Part shown: positions 51,083-59,124 of the stretch, in pieces
How positions within the stretch are numbered: the first letter of the stretch is position 1
Layout: each line of letters starts with the position of its first letter
DNA from: Polynucleobacter sp. AP-Nino-20-G2
Lineage (GTDB): Bacteria; Pseudomonadota; Gammaproteobacteria; Burkholderiales; Burkholderiaceae
Assembly: GCF_018688235.1 (NCBI RefSeq)
Contig: NZ_CP061313.1
Span: 1,409,130 to 1,473,129, forward strand
Direction of reading: 5' to 3'
Length of the DNA stretch: 64,000 nt
The notes under the pieces: model-generated
Told to the model about the DNA's origin: nothing
The model's input: the letters and a program-made list of their open reading frames with translations, nothing else
Database searches by the model: none
Made by a program: the position numbers and the translations under genes

Positions 51083-51772
51083 ATGAACGTCGATCAGTCT
51101 GAAATTGCTAAATTTAGCGCCCTAGCCCACCGCTGGTGGGATCCCAATAGTGAATTCAAGCCTTTACACGCGATAAATCCCTTGCGCCTCTCCTGGATCA
51201 AGTCTTTTATTGACCTAGAAGGCAAGAAAGTATTGGATGTAGGTTGCGGTGGCGGCATTCTGGCTGAATCGATCGCTCAATCGGGAGCCATCACCTGCGG
51301 CATCGATTTATCGGAAAAAGCGCTCAAGGTCGCCGAATTGCATGCCCTCGAAGTTGGGGCTGACCTTCAATACCGCTCTATTTCAGCTGAAGCGTTGGCC
51401 GAGGAAGAGCCGGAGCAATATGATGTGGTGACCTGCATGGAGATGTTGGAGCACGTTCCAGACCCTGCATCGGTAGTCAGAGCCTGCGCAAAACTCTGCA
51501 AACCGGGTGGCAAGCTGTTTTTTAGCACCCTTAATCGCAATCCAAAATCCTACTTATTCGCCATTATTGGCGCGGAATATGTCCTGCGTATGCTCCCTAA
51601 AGGCACTCACGAATATGCCAAATTCATTAAGCCCTCTGAATTGGTTGCGTTTACCCGCCAAGCAGGTCTCGAAATGATGGGCATGAAGGGTATGGTCTAC
51701 AACCCCCTCACTCAGGTGTACAGCCTTGGTGATGATGTCGATGTGAACTACATGATTGCCGTGCGAAAGTAA
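51083..51772 (+). CDS. ubiG: Ubiquinone biosynthesis O-methyltransferase UbiG
   Basis: UbiG performs both O-methylations of ubiquinone synthesis. The 229-residue protein has the start pattern KFSALAHRWWDPNSEFKPLHAINPLR, the SAM motif LDVGCGGGILAE, VTCMEMLEHVPDP and FFSTLNRNPKSYLFAIIGAEY with the membrane-binding helix, all diagnostic of UbiG. The gph gene begins 8 bp after it, a pairing often seen in proteobacteria. Confidence 0.96.
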   Translation: MNVDQSEIAKFSALAHRWWDPNSEFKPLHAINPLRLSWIKSFIDLEGKKVLDVGCGGGILAESIAQSGAITCGIDLSEKALKVAELHALEVGADLQYRSISAEALAEEEPEQYDVVTCMEMLEHVPDPASVVRACAKLCKPGGKLFFSTLNRNPKSYLFAIIGAEYVLRMLPKGTHEYAKFIKPSELVAFTRQAGLEMMGMKGMVYNPLTQVYSLGDDVDVNYMIAVRK

Positions 51773-51780
51773 TTCAAAGT

Positions 51781-52455
51781 ATGAGTAATCTATCCAGCCC
51801 TTACCAGGGGGTGTTTTTCGACCTTGACGGAACTCTTGCTGATACCGCTCCAGATCTCGTGGCCGCAGTAAATCAACTTCTGATCGCCAGAAATCTGGCG
51901 CCCAAGCAATATGAAATCTTACGCCCTTGCGCCTCCGCTGGAGCCAGAGGGCTTATTGGCGGAGCATTTGGCATTGATACCGAGCACCCCGATTTCATTG
52001 GCTTGCGAGATGAATTTTTCACCAATTATGAAAAGGGATTGCTCATCGATAGCAAATTATTTGAAGGCGTCGGTCACCTGCTGAATCAATTGGATAGCGC
52101 ACAGCTCCCTTGGGGCATCGTTACCAACAAAAGCGAACGCTTTACCAACCCGCTCACCGACTTGATGGGACTGCGTCAGAGGGCTATATCCACGGTATCG
52201 GGCGATACCACGCCATACTCAAAACCACATCCTGAACCCATTCTGCATGCCGCAAGAATCGCCAATATCGACCCAGCTCAATCTCTCTATATTGGCGACG
52301 ATATACGAGACATTGTTGCCGGAAAGGCTGCGGGTATGAAAACCATCGCCGCCGCCTACGGCTACTGTGGCTGTGAAGAGCCCCCAGAGGCATGGGGCGC
52401 TGATTATCTTGTTCAGCATCCGCTGGAGCTATTAAAAATCATCTTCCCTCAGTAG
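51781..52455 (+). CDS. gph: Phosphoglycolate phosphatase, HAD family
   Basis: The 224-residue protein has the HAD nucleophile motif FFDLDGTLADTAPDLVAA at residues 12-29, WGIVTNKSERF (motif II), SKPHPEPILHAA (motif III Lys) and YIGDDIRDIVAGKAAGM (motif IV). TLADTAPDL and ALNxLL-like features place it closer to Gph than the other HAD gene at 832-1521. It hydrolyses phosphoglycolate formed during DNA repair or photorespiration-like reactions; next to ubiG the name MupP-like is an alternative. Confidence 0.9.
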   Translation: MSNLSSPYQGVFFDLDGTLADTAPDLVAAVNQLLIARNLAPKQYEILRPCASAGARGLIGGAFGIDTEHPDFIGLRDEFFTNYEKGLLIDSKLFEGVGHLLNQLDSAQLPWGIVTNKSERFTNPLTDLMGLRQRAISTVSGDTTPYSKPHPEPILHAARIANIDPAQSLYIGDDIRDIVAGKAAGMKTIAAAYGYCGCEEPPEAWGADYLVQHPLELLKIIFPQ

Positions 52456-52488
52456 GGCTTATTTGGCAGTCTGCAAGATATCCAGCAA

Positions 52489-52509
52489 TTTAAGGCTAAG
52501 AGCCTTAAA
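52489..52509. repeat. Perfect 9-bp inverted repeat upstream of ssrA
   Basis: TTTAAGGCT (52489-52497) and AGCCTTAAA (52501-52509) surround AAG. No T run follows in either direction, so it is not a typical terminator. It lies 34 bp after gph and 26 bp before the mature tmRNA 5' end; TAAAAT at 52506-52511 overlaps it and could be the ssrA -10 box. Confidence 0.5.
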
Positions 52510-52534
52510 ATAGAACTTCCAATGCATGAACTCC

Positions 52535-52893
52535 GGGGTCGACATGGTTTCGACGTGGATTACAAAGCATCAAGGGCATACCGAGGACCCGTTATCTCGT
52601 AAATCAATGGGAATGTAATAACTGCTAACGACGAACGTTACGCACTAGCCGCTTAATTGCGGTTGCCCCTGAACTGATTCTCTCTTGGGTCAGGTAGCGC
52701 AAGCTACATCAGGGTCATTTACAAGAGATAAGACTATCTCGAGTCACGAGGGATAGTACGAAAACTAAGTGAATCGCCAGCGTGGAACATGTCAATCTGT
52801 GACTAGCTGGCTAAATTAAATGATATGACTAAGTATGTAGAACTTGTTGTGGAGGATTTGCGGACGCGGGTTCGATTCCCGCCGACTCCACCA
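52535..52893 (+). ncRNA. ssrA: Transfer-messenger RNA (tmRNA)
   Basis: tmRNA rescues stalled ribosomes and tags their products for proteolysis. The 5' end GGGGTCG pairs with CGACTCC near the 3' end, followed by A and CCA at 52891-52893, forming the tRNA-like acceptor stem. The T arm is GGGTTCGATTCCC at 52868-52880. The resume codon GCT at 52624 opens the tag frame Ala-Asn-Asp-Glu-Arg-Tyr-Ala-Leu-Ala-Ala, ended by TAA at 52654-52656, with the usual LAA end. Length 359 nt is normal for a one-piece tmRNA. Confidence 0.97.
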
Positions 52894-52923
52894 TTTTGAA
52901 GTAAATTGATTCGCTCAATAGTC

Positions 52924-52949
52924 AAACGCCACCTTATTAGGTGGCGTTT
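52924..52949 (+). terminator. Terminator after ssrA
   Basis: AAACGCCACC (52924-52933) pairs with GGTGGCGTTT (52940-52949) around TTATTA, followed by one more T. It lies 30 bp after the tmRNA end. The symmetric arms may let it also serve the converging dehydratase gene. Confidence 0.85.
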
Positions 52950-52974
52950 TGCTTTTGATCTTTTTATTACCGAC

Positions 52975-54726
52975 TCAACGCTTTGGCGTCTTACCAACCA
53001 TCTTTACCGCTCTTAAGAAGTCGAAGTCCACACCCTTGTCAGCCTGGGTAACCGTATCTAAGAACAGCTTCAGATAACCACGCTCAGCAGTCGGCTCAAC
53101 AACCGGATTTTCCTGCTCACGTTTAGCCAACTCTTCATCGGAGATTAATAGGCTAATCTCTCGATTTTTAACACTCAAACGAATGCGATCACCATTTTTC
53201 ACATGAGCCAATGGTCCACCTACCGCAGCCTCTGGTGTCACATGCAACACGATAGTCCCAAAAGCGGTGCCACTCATGCGCCCATCGGAAATCCGCACAA
53301 TATCTTTTACGCCAGCACGTGCGAGCTTCATTGGAATCGGAATATACCCCGCCTCCGGCATACCTGGGGCGCCTTTGGGCCCAATATTTTTTAGCACCAA
53401 AATATCGTCGGCAGTGACATCCAAGTCCGGACTATCAATACGGTTAGCGAGATCTTCGGAATTCTCAAAGACAACAGCTCGCCCTTCATGCTCCATGAGT
53501 TTTTCATTGGCAGCAGACTGTTTGATGATGGCGCCACCGGGCGCTAGATTGCCATGCAAGACAGCAATGCTTCCGCGCGGGTAAATAGGGTTATTAAATT
53601 GGCGCACTACATCTTGCCTAAAGCTTGGTGGAGCCGCATCAATTTCCTCACCCAAGGTACGGCCTGTAACCGTCATTGCATTTAACTTGAGAAGCGGCTT
53701 TAGTTCACGCAGTAAGGTTGTCATACCACCAGCATCATGGAAATTTTCCATATAGTGATCGCCTGATGGCTTGAGATCCACAAGCACTGGAGTTTCATCT
53801 CCCATTTTATCTAGCGCATCCAAATCAATCTCTAGACCCATGCGTCCAGCAATCGCCGCTAAATGGACAATGCTGTTAGTTGAACCACCGATTGCCAACA
53901 ACACTCGCATTGCATTTTCAAAAGCATCAGCAGTCAGTACTTTATCGATCGTCAATCCATCTTTAGCCATTTGCACAGCTCGAGTACCCGTCTCTTCTGC
54001 AATACGAATGCGATCAGCGGTCACAGCTGGCGGGGTTGCTCCACCTGGCACCGTCATTCCCAATGCCTCAGAAATACAAGCCATCGTGCTAGCAGTGCCC
54101 ATTACTGAGCAAGTACCTACGCTAGCAACCAGTTGATCGTTTACCTCATCCTTTTCGACTTCATCAATTTCACCGGCACGGAATTTCCCCCAATAGCGAC
54201 GGCAATCTGTACAGGCGCCTACGCGCTCGCTTCGGTGAGAGCCTGTCAGCATCGAACCAGTAATTAACTGAATTGCAGGAAGACCTGCGGAAGCGGCACC
54301 CATCATTTGCGCAGGAACGGTTTTATCGCAGCCTCCAATCATGACGACTGCATCCATTGGTTGCGCACGCAACATCTCCTCGGTATCCATGGACATCAAA
54401 TTGCGCAGATACATGCTAGTTGGAGCCGCGAAACTTTCATGAATAGAAATCGTGGGGAAATCCATCGGCAAGCCACCAGCCAACATCACCCCACGCTTAA
54501 CCGCCTCAATTAATTGCGGCATATTTCCGTGGCAAGGGTTATAGGAGCTACCGGTATTAATAATTCCAATAACCGGTCTATCTAATGCGCTATTCGTGTA
54601 ACCAGCACCCTTGATAAATGCTTTACGCAAAAACAAAGAGAAGCCTTTATCTCCGTAACTCGTTAAGCCTTTACGCAATCCACTTTCATTAGATTGTTTC
54701 TTCTCTTTGTCAGTATTACTTGTCAT
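52975..54726 (-). CDS. IlvD/Edd-family dehydratase, possibly a sugar-acid dehydratase
   Basis: The 583-residue Fe-S enzyme removes water from a 2,3-dihydroxy acid. Cysteines for the cluster are in YNPCHGNMPQL, MIGGCDKTVPAQ and VGTCSVMGTAST; the Mg-lysine region and the C-terminal SDGRMSGTAFGTIVLHVTPEAAVGGPLA are intact. The stretch GACTDCRRYWGKFRAGEID is more like the 2Fe-2S sugar-acid dehydratases (L-arabinonate, D-xylonate) than housekeeping IlvD, so I think a sugar acid is the substrate, but a branched-chain role is possible. It follows a Bug receptor gene 36 bp upstream in the same direction, which supports uptake and dehydration of one substrate. Confidence 0.85.
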   Translation of the reverse strand: MTSNTDKEKKQSNESGLRKGLTSYGDKGFSLFLRKAFIKGAGYTNSALDRPVIGIINTGSSYNPCHGNMPQLIEAVKRGVMLAGGLPMDFPTISIHESFAAPTSMYLRNLMSMDTEEMLRAQPMDAVVMIGGCDKTVPAQMMGAASAGLPAIQLITGSMLTGSHRSERVGACTDCRRYWGKFRAGEIDEVEKDEVNDQLVASVGTCSVMGTASTMACISEALGMTVPGGATPPAVTADRIRIAEETGTRAVQMAKDGLTIDKVLTADAFENAMRVLLAIGGSTNSIVHLAAIAGRMGLEIDLDALDKMGDETPVLVDLKPSGDHYMENFHDAGGMTTLLRELKPLLKLNAMTVTGRTLGEEIDAAPPSFRQDVVRQFNNPIYPRGSIAVLHGNLAPGGAIIKQSAANEKLMEHEGRAVVFENSEDLANRIDSPDLDVTADDILVLKNIGPKGAPGMPEAGYIPIPMKLARAGVKDIVRISDGRMSGTAFGTIVLHVTPEAAVGGPLAHVKNGDRIRLSVKNREISLLISDEELAKREQENPVVEPTAERGYLKLFLDTVTQADKGVDFDFLRAVKMVGKTPKR

Positions 54727-54762
54727 GATGAATTCTCTAGCTTAAAAAATAAATGGTGAAGC

Positions 54763-55752
54763 TTAGTCAGTCTTAATATCCGCTTCTTTAATCACTTTTT
54801 CCCAACGCTTTACTTCTGTATTGAGAAGCTCAGCGGCTTGCTTGGGCTTAGTTGGCGCGGCAGCATAAACACCCTGCTTTAAGAACGCTTCCTTTACTTC
54901 AGGATTTACCAATAACTTAGCGATAGCGGCATTCAACTGATCAATGATAGGGCTTGGTGTGCCTACTGGAGCCAACACACCAAAGGTTGAGCTGACTTCT
55001 AAACCAGGCATGCCTGATTCAGCGGTAGTAGGCACATCTGGCAACATTGAAATTCGCTTTGCTGTAGTCACTGCCAAGGGGCGCAATTGTCCTGCAGTAA
55101 TGAACGGCAAGGCTGCTGGCACGGTTTCCACCATCATATTGACCTGGCCTGCGACCAAATCCGTCATTGCGGGGCCACTACCTTTATAGGGCACATGGGT
55201 AATTTTGACACCAGCCTCTTTTTGGAAAATTTCAGCGCCCATGCGTTGAGGCGCACCAGCGCCTGATGAGGCGTAATTTAACTTGTCTGGATTTGCCTTA
55301 GCGTAATCAACCAAACCTTTGAGCGTTCTTACCGGCACATTAGGATTAACAACCACCACCAACGGAACAGATCCCACAATCATGATTGGCGTGAAATCTT
55401 TCAGAATGTCGTAACGCAGCTTTCCTTTTTCTAAGGTCGCCATAGTGGAGTGAGATGTCACTGCACCCATCAATAGCGTGTAACCATCTGGCGTTGCTTT
55501 GGCTACAGCCTCGGCGCCAATATTGCCACCGGCTCCACCACGATTATCGACAAGCACCTGCTGACCCAGAGCTTCACCCAGACTTTTGGCCAAAATACGT
55601 CCAATGACATCAGTCGCTCCACCTGGTGGATAGGGAACAATCAGCTTAATTGGTTTATCTGGATAGGCAGCATGCGCCAATCCACTCAAAACCAACATGA
55701 GAAAGCCACATAGAATGGAACGGCAAACCTTGATCATTTGAAAAGTAAACAT
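54763..55752 (-). CDS. Bug-family (TctC) periplasmic solute receptor 1
   Basis: The 329-residue receptor has a signal peptide (residues 1-28, ending in AHA-AYP) and the Bug pattern: YPDKPIKLIVPYPPGGATDVIGR, VDNRGGAGGNIGAEAVAKATPDGYTLLMG, HVPYKGSGPAMTDLVAGQVNMM and the STFGVLAPVGTPSPIID loop. Bug proteins bind carboxylates or similar solutes for tripartite tricarboxylate transport. No TctA/TctB genes are nearby. It is the first gene of a unit with the IlvD/Edd dehydratase, so the ligand is likely a hydroxy acid. An internal ATG at 55737 is an alternative start. Confidence 0.9.
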   Translation of the reverse strand: MFTFQMIKVCRSILCGFLMLVLSGLAHAAYPDKPIKLIVPYPPGGATDVIGRILAKSLGEALGQQVLVDNRGGAGGNIGAEAVAKATPDGYTLLMGAVTSHSTMATLEKGKLRYDILKDFTPIMIVGSVPLVVVVNPNVPVRTLKGLVDYAKANPDKLNYASSGAGAPQRMGAEIFQKEAGVKITHVPYKGSGPAMTDLVAGQVNMMVETVPAALPFITAGQLRPLAVTTAKRISMLPDVPTTAESGMPGLEVSSTFGVLAPVGTPSPIIDQLNAAIAKLLVNPEVKEAFLKQGVYAAAPTKPKQAAELLNTEVKRWEKVIKEADIKTD

Positions 55753-55849
55753 CTTGTCTCCGTTGAACAGCTTTATTTTTATGATCCCAATATACTAAAC
55801 TTTGCCGGTAATAGCATTGATACAGTCCAACCCATCGCCAAGGATCAAC

Positions 55850-56272
55850 ATGTCGACCATTCAGCCCTTTCACCTCGCCTTTCCAGTAGATGATCTTGAG
55901 GCAGCACGCAAGTTCTATGGAAGCACCCTAGGCTGCGAAGAGGGTCGCAGCTCAGATAGATGGATTGACTTTAATTTCTTTGGACATCAACTGGTTGCCC
56001 ACTTAGCTCCGGAAGAATGTGGTCACGTTGCGACTAGCGAAGTGGACGATCACCAGGTTCCAGCAAAACATTTTGGGGTTGTTCTGACGATGCAGGATTG
56101 GAATGTCTTGGCTGATCGTCTACGTAACAGCGGTATTAAGTTTGTGATGGAGCCCCAAATTCGATTTAAGGGGAAAGTGGGGGAGCAAGCGACGATGTTT
56201 TTTATGGATCCCGCTGGCAATGCCCTCGAGTTCAAAGCTTTCGAAGACCCTGCCCAACTATTTGCGAAATGA
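55850..56272 (+). CDS. VOC-family (glyoxalase/dioxygenase fold) protein
   Basis: Starting from ATG 55850, with AGGA nine bases before it, the protein has 140 residues. Two beta-alpha-beta-beta-beta modules are visible: FHLAFPVDDLEAARKFYGSTLG in the first and HFGVVLTMQDWNVLADRLRNSGI in the second, with metal-type positions His (FHLAF), His (HFGVV) and Glu (ALEFKAF). The fold covers glyoxalase I, dioxygenases and resistance proteins, so the reaction is open. It is divergent from the first Bug gene and ends one base from the converging methyltransferase gene. Confidence 0.85.
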   Translation: MSTIQPFHLAFPVDDLEAARKFYGSTLGCEEGRSSDRWIDFNFFGHQLVAHLAPEECGHVATSEVDDHQVPAKHFGVVLTMQDWNVLADRLRNSGIKFVMEPQIRFKGKVGEQATMFFMDPAGNALEFKAFEDPAQLFAK

Positions 56273-56273
56273 A

Positions 56274-57467
56274 CTAAGTTTTAATGCCCAGGCGCCATAA
56301 AGAAGTAACCTCCGCAGACCGGGCGAAGTAGAGTAGATCAGTCTCGCTGGACGCTTTAGGGTGCTTAGGTCTAGTATCCACCCTACCCAACACCACCAAA
56401 CCAGATTGCTCAATCCATTCAAGCAACTCTTTCCGGGTTCTTAGGCCTAAGTGCTCAGCCAAATCTGACAGAATGAGCCATCCCTCACCGTCAGCGACTA
56501 CATGTTCGCTCAGGCCATTTAAGAACCCTTTTAGCATCCGACTATCTGGATCATAGACCGCATGTTCGAGAGAAGAACTGGGTCTAGCTGGAAGCCATGG
56601 TGGATTGCATACAACTAAAGAAGCTCTTCCCTCTGGAAATAAATTGGCCTTCACGATTTCTACCTGTGAACCCAATTCCAAATGCTCGATGTTTTCTTGA
56701 GCACAAACTAAAGCGCGCTCATCCATATCGGTAGCGACAATTTTCTGCACACCCCTCAGAGCCAAAATAATCGATAAGACGCCGGTACCCACGCCAATAT
56801 CAAAAGCAATCGATTCTTCATTCAATGATTTTGGTAAAGGTGTATTGCAAATGAGCTCAATGTATTCGCCGCGAACTGGCGAAAAAACGCCATAGTGGGG
56901 ATGAACGAAAATGGGCTCACCCTCGCTATCCGCAAGAATTGGCACGCCATTCTTGCGCCACTCATGAGCGCTAATGACACCCAAGAGTTCGCGCAATGAA
57001 ATAACATAGGACTCTGACACGGCACCATAAGCTTCCAAACAAGCCAGAGATACATCAGGCGCCCGTCTAAGAGAAATGGTGTGATCAGCATTGCATTCAA
57101 TTAATAACATTCCCAGTATGCGAGCGCGCTGGGAATGAATGAGGCGATGTTGATTAAAAATATCGGTCGCGGTTTTTTGGACGGCCTCATTAGATGACTT
57201 ATCAACCCGCTTACCAGCACGCTTCGATTTCTTAGAGGGCTTATCGATCCGCCTCACCAAAGCTTGTAAAAGTTGACGGGCATTCTGAAAATCACCCCTC
57301 CAAAGAATAGCCGTACCTTCGCATGCCAAACGATAAGCATCATCAGCCGTCAACGTATCGTCAGCGATCACAACCCGCTTATGCGGCGCTATGCCATTTT
57401 CAGAATGCCAATGCGCAACGCGAGTTTGGTTACCCTCCTCCCACTGCAACATGCTTGCTAGAGTCAT
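56274..57467 (-). CDS. Class I SAM-dependent methyltransferase, HemK/RlmG-like fold
   Basis: The 397-residue protein has an N-terminal part of about 70 residues, a Lys/Arg-rich linker (KPSKKSKRAGKR near residues 77-88), and a C-terminal methyltransferase domain with FDIGVGTGVLSIILAL as SAM motif and VVCNPPWLPARP as the NPPW catalytic loop. NPPY/NPPW loops methylate amino nitrogens of bases or glutamine. The N-terminal part resembles no domain I can name. It is three bases after the carboxymuconolactone decarboxylase-like gene and probably in its operon; target unknown. Confidence 0.85.
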   Translation of the reverse strand: MTLASMLQWEEGNQTRVAHWHSENGIAPHKRVVIADDTLTADDAYRLACEGTAILWRGDFQNARQLLQALVRRIDKPSKKSKRAGKRVDKSSNEAVQKTATDIFNQHRLIHSQRARILGMLLIECNADHTISLRRAPDVSLACLEAYGAVSESYVISLRELLGVISAHEWRKNGVPILADSEGEPIFVHPHYGVFSPVRGEYIELICNTPLPKSLNEESIAFDIGVGTGVLSIILALRGVQKIVATDMDERALVCAQENIEHLELGSQVEIVKANLFPEGRASLVVCNPPWLPARPSSSLEHAVYDPDSRMLKGFLNGLSEHVVADGEGWLILSDLAEHLGLRTRKELLEWIEQSGLVVLGRVDTRPKHPKASSETDLLYFARSAEVTSLWRLGIKT

Positions 57468-57470
57468 GAC

Positions 57471-58022
57471 TTACTCAGGAGGGTGCTCCTCAGGCGTGAC
57501 GTCCAATGCAATTAAGAAACGTGACACCATGTTGTAAGCAGCGATCACGCTAACCAACTCTACCGTATCCGTATTTCCTAGGGCCGCTTGAAGACGCTTC
57601 ATGAGACCACTATCTACCTTGATATTGCGCGTCATCTGATAAGTTAACTCGGCAGCATCTCTCTCCACCGGACTAAATAAATCGGCAGGAAAAGTGGGTT
57701 GGCCAATCAAACGTAATGCCTGCACCTGCTGTTCCGTACCACCCGCTTTTATAAACGGGGGTGCGTGATGAAAGAACTCATACTCAGCACCGTTCAGAAC
57801 AGCCACTCCACACATCGCCAGCTCACGCAGTTTTGGATCTAATGCAAGGTTATTGCGAATCTCACCAATAAAGTGATTCCAGCCTTCAGCAATGGGCACG
57901 CTATGCAACAGCATGCGATCCAGATTAATAAATTGACCGCCACGACGCTGGCGAATCGCTGCCACTAGGTCTGCAGGCTCAGCCAAATCCATTGGCTGAT
58001 AGGGGATTAAACGTTCACTCAT
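57471..58022 (-). CDS. Carboxymuconolactone decarboxylase-family protein, no redox cysteines
   Basis: Starting at ATG 58022, which lies 10 bp after the upstream Bug gene ends, the protein has 183 residues. The CMD/AhpD-like helical domain is seen in LRELAMCGVAVLNGAEYEFFHH and IKAGGTEQQVQAL. The CxxC pair of AhpD peroxidases is replaced by Glu-Tyr-Glu, as in the YEW/YEF-x2-H subgroup, so it is not a thiol peroxidase. Members of this subgroup sit in aromatic or hydroxy-acid catabolic operons. Function is unproven. It is preceded by Bug receptor 2 in the same unit. Confidence 0.85.
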   Translation of the reverse strand: MSERLIPYQPMDLAEPADLVAAIRQRRGGQFINLDRMLLHSVPIAEGWNHFIGEIRNNLALDPKLRELAMCGVAVLNGAEYEFFHHAPPFIKAGGTEQQVQALRLIGQPTFPADLFSPVERDAAELTYQMTRNIKVDSGLMKRLQAALGNTDTVELVSVIAAYNMVSRFLIALDVTPEEHPPE

Positions 58023-58032
58023 CTTTATTCTC

Positions 58033-59034
58033 TTATTGCGTTTCTCTAATATTGTTCTCAATCACAAACTTACCCCACACCGCAATTTGCTTACCAATAA
58101 AGTCTCGCAATGTTTCGGGATTGCCTGCAACAATCTCAATGCCCTGGGCTTTTAACTTCTCAGCTACAGCAGGCGTTTTCAAGGCTTTAGTGACTGCTTG
58201 ATTCATGGCATTCACAATGACCGGAGGAGTCTTGCCTGGAGCAAGAACAGCCCACCATGCTGGCGCATTAAAGCCAGGGAAACCACTTTCAGAGATCGTC
58301 GGCACATTTGGCAATGCAGGTGAGCGTTTAGCGGTAGTAATTACCAAAGGAATAACGCCGCCACTATCAATATGCGGCTTAACTAAAAATTCAGAACCTA
58401 CGGCCAATGGAACCTGACCGCCCAACACATCCTGCATCAAAGGGCCACCGCCACGATAAGGAATGTGATTCCAGTCAAACCCAGCCTGCTTAGCAAGGCG
58501 AGCCATCGCTAAATGCCCCAAACTACCGATACCAATTGAGCCATAGCTAAATTGTTTGCCGGCTTTAGATTGATCAACCAGTTGCTTAAAGCTGGTAATT
58601 CCAGACTTCTTACTGGCAACCAGCACCATTGGGGATGTGCCAATCAAAGTAACCGGGGCAATATCCTTAATCGTGTCATACGGAAGCTTATCTTTAAGGC
58701 TTGGATTGACGCCATGGGTATCAAATACCACCGCAAAGGTATAGCCATCGGGATCGGAGCGAGTCATAGCTGCCGTACCAATTACGCCAGATGCCCCACC
58801 AATGTTCTCCACAATCACATTTTGCTTTAGCTCCGCCTGAAGGGCTGGGGCCAGGGTACGAGCCACCTGATCCACCGAACCACCTGGCGGGAAAACCGCA
58901 ATCAAGCGAATGGGCTTTTGGGTAGGCCAAGTACCAAGACCGGCAGTTTGTGCGTTCGCAATAATTGAGCTGGCTGACATCAAAAGCAAGCCCAGGAATA
59001 GGGCCTTTTTAGCCATTTTTTTGAAAATCGTCAT
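58033..59034 (-). CDS. Bug-family (TctC) periplasmic solute receptor 2
   Basis: From ATG 59034, with GGAGAC seven bases upstream, the protein has 333 residues; the 26-codon upstream extension overlaps the divergent gene's leader and is unlikely. A basic N-terminus and hydrophobic stretch end in AQT near residue 28. Bug landmarks: WPTQKPIRLIAVFPPGGSVDQVAR, NIGGASGVIGTAAMTRSDPDGYTF, HIPYRGGGPLMQDVLGGQVPLAV and PAWWAVLAPGKTPPVIV. It differs clearly from receptors 1 and 3. It leads a unit with the CMD-like and methyltransferase genes. Confidence 0.9.
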   Translation of the reverse strand: MTIFKKMAKKALFLGLLLMSASSIIANAQTAGLGTWPTQKPIRLIAVFPPGGSVDQVARTLAPALQAELKQNVIVENIGGASGVIGTAAMTRSDPDGYTFAVVFDTHGVNPSLKDKLPYDTIKDIAPVTLIGTSPMVLVASKKSGITSFKQLVDQSKAGKQFSYGSIGIGSLGHLAMARLAKQAGFDWNHIPYRGGGPLMQDVLGGQVPLAVGSEFLVKPHIDSGGVIPLVITTAKRSPALPNVPTISESGFPGFNAPAWWAVLAPGKTPPVIVNAMNQAVTKALKTPAVAEKLKAQGIEIVAGNPETLRDFIGKQIAVWGKFVIENNIRETQ

Positions 59035-59124
59035 CGCTTTGTCTCCATCGATTAAGACTGCAAGATTACCACCCCTCATGGCGGCTTGCTCGATAATAGA
59101 AGGCGTAGCCAAAAGGAATTAAAG

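Noticed and set aside
52535..52975. ssrA as an island attachment site
   Set aside because: No integrase, no second copy of the ssrA 3' end and no foreign genes follow; a terminator and a metabolic gene come directly after.
52803..52997. 64-codon minus-strand frame over the tmRNA end
   Set aside because: It is antisense to the tmRNA acceptor region and terminator.
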